Shown in pieces: positions 61,627 to 64,000 of a stretch of 64,000 bases of DNA (the stretch's first letter is position 1; each line of letters starts with the position of its first letter). The notes beneath the pieces are model-generated. The model saw only the letters and a list, made by a program, of their open reading frames with translations, did no database searches and was not told the origin of the DNA. The DNA is from Osedax fenrisi (Eukaryota; Annelida; Polychaeta; Sabellida; Siboglinidae): the NCBI GenBank assembly GCA_964019155.1, contig OZ025240.1, forward strand, positions 79,367,330-79,431,329, in the 5' to 3' direction. Position numbers and translations under genes: made by a program.

Positions 61627-64000
61627 AACAATAATATAACTATGTTTATTATTTATTATATATAACTAGTATATGCTAGCTTATATTTTATGAATAATTT
61701 ATATAATGTCCTTGCTTATACCATATCAAATATTTTCCGATGGAAAGATGGTTCACTCGACCGAATTATTGAAATGAAAATGAAACTAGCTCAAATACGA
61801 CGGGTAGGAGAACTAAAATCTATTTTTGGATTTTGTATATATTTTTATGTATATGCGAAAAAAATACAATAATATAATCTTAAATTATGATAAATATACC
61901 GTTAATAGCGAAAAGTGTTCACTAAAAATATTATTTTGAGATATCAAAAGTGAATTCATAAAAATGTTACCGAATTTGTCAAGGTAAAAAGTAGTTTAAT
62001 TCTGTCATTGTTATTTACTGTAAACTTTCAATATTGAGAAAATGTCGTAATTTGAGAATTTAAAAAAAAAATATAATTCATATATATATATTATAATATC
62101 AAAAGTATATTAGTCTGATAATTAGAATAATTACTTTATGAATTATTAATAGTTAATATAAATTATAATAATACATGTGTATCCATCTTGTGGTTGGTAT
62201 GAGAACTATATTAAAATAATTACATAGATAGGGAGTAAACCATCTTTGTTTACTACATATTAGACCATATGAAATACTATTTACAATATACAATATAATA
62301 CTATATTTTATATTAAAGATTACACTTTTAATGTTCTTATAAGTATTATTTAAAATTTAATAAAATATAAATATACTAAAATATACACCAAGAATGCATT
62401 TATTAAAATTGATTTTCAAATTAAACTAAAACTATTGAAGATTTATAATCAATTTTAATTGTATAATAATATTAATGTATGTATTATAGTTAAATTTAAA
62501 TAAATCTTAAATACATTTATATATTGATTAAATAAGATGTTAATGTATGTTATATGAGATAGTTTATTAATTAGAATAATTGAATAATATATATAATTAA
62601 TATTAATATAATATAATATATCGTATTATAATTTTTAAATTAATCTTTTAAATATATATCCATATATATGACCAAATCATGAGAAACTATATATTAGTAT
62701 GATTTATCTTAAATCCATTATTTCTTTGTTCACGAATAATGCATTTGTATCTTTTATCCTGGTAAGTTAATTAATATTAAATTATTATTAAATAAAATTA
62801 AATCATTATATTATGTGCTATAAATAAATGTTTGAATTATTATTGTAAATCTGATAAAGTAATAATTAAATATTATATAATTTAAATTATATAATAATAT
62901 TTGAATATTAATTTATTAAATATATAAATAATTATTATTAAACAAATGGGATATATTTAACATACATAATTTAAAAGAGTATAACTAAATTATTATATAG
63001 CATATTTTAAAATGAAAACTAAATGTGCTAACATTTCATCAATGCTGGATACTACTCCTATGAAGTCTCTCTTCACTTCGTCTTTAATTGATGTGTTACT
63101 AAACAAATAAGTAAAGTAATGTAAAAGTAATTATAACTTATTTCTTCCAATATATATATACGATTATATTTAGTCAATAATTCATTTCCAGATATCAATA
63201 TATTATTAACTATTAGATTTACTTATAAATGAATTATCATATTTATTAAAGAAAAATAAAATAATCTACTCTATTAATCTAAATTATTATTCTTTTTATC
63301 ATATTTATCTATTGAAAAATATATTTTAGAATACTTTATCAATTTGAAATTTGAAATTAATCATTTAACTAGGTAAACATATCAAAGAAAAAATGTTATC
63401 ACATTAACAGCTGCATAAATATGAATTCCTGTTGTTAGAGCGCCGTGCTATTTTGTATATTTTTCATATTTAGTAGTATAAATGTTCAAATACGCATTTC
63501 TATATGAAATATTGATTTCTTAACATTACAAGTTATATTTATTTTAAAGATAATAAAATACTATTTAAGAATATCTCAAAAGTTTTAAATAATAATAAAT
63601 AACCAATGATATATATTAAAATCAATATGGTTTTTGTTTTTTTTTTTTTTAAATTAAGGTCAATAAATAATTTGTAATTATTTTATTTAATAAGTGTAAT
63701 TTTATAATACATATATATTTATTAAGTTATAGTAATTATATTACTTAATAATAATCTATAAGAAATATAGTATTTTATTAAGTATTCAATAAGTTATCTA
63801 CAATATAGTATTTGAATATTTTAACATTTTTGTGTATTTTATATATGATTTACATTTAGCAGTATACATTTCCAAATATAAATTTATATATGAAATATTG
63901 ATTTCTTAACATTACAAGTTATGTTTATTTTAAAGATAATAAAATACTGTTTAAGAATATCTAATATTTTTTAAATATAATTTAATATCCAAGGATAGAT
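61627..64000. other. AT-rich gene-poor DNA to the window end
   Basis: A frame at 61690-61872 includes WKDGSLDRIIEMKMKLAQIR and is followed by AT-rich DNA; no splice borders or family recognised. A block including AAATATTGATTTCTTAACAT and ACAAGTTAT..TTTATTTTAAAGATAATAAAATACT occurs at about 63508 and again at about 63893, a 385-bp-spaced duplication. Confidence 0.4.

Noticed and set aside
1..64000. Mitochondrial or prokaryotic origin suggested by very high AT content
   Set aside because: Spliced GC-rich exons, a SINE, a LINE remnant and hAT-type elements show a eukaryotic nuclear genome. No mitochondrial genes are seen.

Overview
The window looks like metazoan, most likely arthropod, nuclear DNA. 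Host-type coding exons are split by introns with GT/AG borders. A tRNA-derived SINE, a LINE 3' remnant, hAT-, TTAA- and CACTA-type DNA transposons and many (TA)n tracts fill a very AT-rich background. An arthropod source is an inference, resting mainly on the transposon types and on CCTAACCCAACCTAACC motifs that recall the insect telomere repeat. I see no prokaryotic gene organisation, no CRISPR array and no rRNA or free-standing tRNA gene.

The centre of interest is 7887-20695, a 12.8-kb DNA transposon whose two genes both read as intact. Its ends are 19-bp inverted repeats (CCCAGCAAACACACAGAGT) between 2-bp TA duplications. Just inside each end lies a long array of roughly 10-bp CACTCTATTT-type repeats. 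Two genes diverge from the middle. On the minus strand an eight-exon gene (8428-12842) encodes a protein of about 258 aa with a basic nuclear-localisation motif, a coiled coil and a DUF4806-like C-terminal domain. On the plus strand a three-exon gene (14911-19694) encodes a 637-aa transposase resembling the Tnp2/CACTA (EnSpm) class. Its second intron holds a 1.9-kb minisatellite. The region between the two genes carries 198-bp tandem repeats, one of them interrupted by a 486-bp foldback element.

That foldback (13560-14045), two relatives (31620-31935 and 41648-42044), a further element (28523-29195) and a decayed relic (42797-42950) end in the same CCCAGYAAAC decamer as the large transposon, or a decayed form of it. 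Each type carries its own subterminal repeat word, and the intact insertions show 2-bp duplications (TA, TA, TC, AT). They look like one clan with a constant tip and exchangeable subterminal arrays. This is the best candidate here for something undescribed.

Other mobile DNA: three TTAA-flanked families (778, 3648-5122, 45270-45615, 46202-46810); two hAT-like elements inserted side by side with 8-bp duplications (25212-26735 and 26751-27226); a MITE with 7-bp duplications (24257-24704, 55432-55885, truncated copy at 21553); a SINE (49178-49445 and partial copies); a LINE 3' fragment (30043-30190); and a 90/107-bp satellite (5700-6960).

Host-type genes are all on the minus strand in the second half, apart from weak plus-strand candidates. 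They are a SERTA-domain (SERTAD/Taranis-like) gene at 36977-37747, an F-box protein gene at 44606-49144 whose 2.5-kb intron holds two TTAA elements, and a tentative single-pass membrane protein at 50361-52279. Their exons are visibly GC-richer than the surrounding DNA. A possible plus-strand gene with a zinc-ribbon-like C-terminus lies at 22149-23410, and an exon-like stretch with an in-frame TAG at 1760-1975. The region from 52.3 to 64 kb is close to a gene desert.
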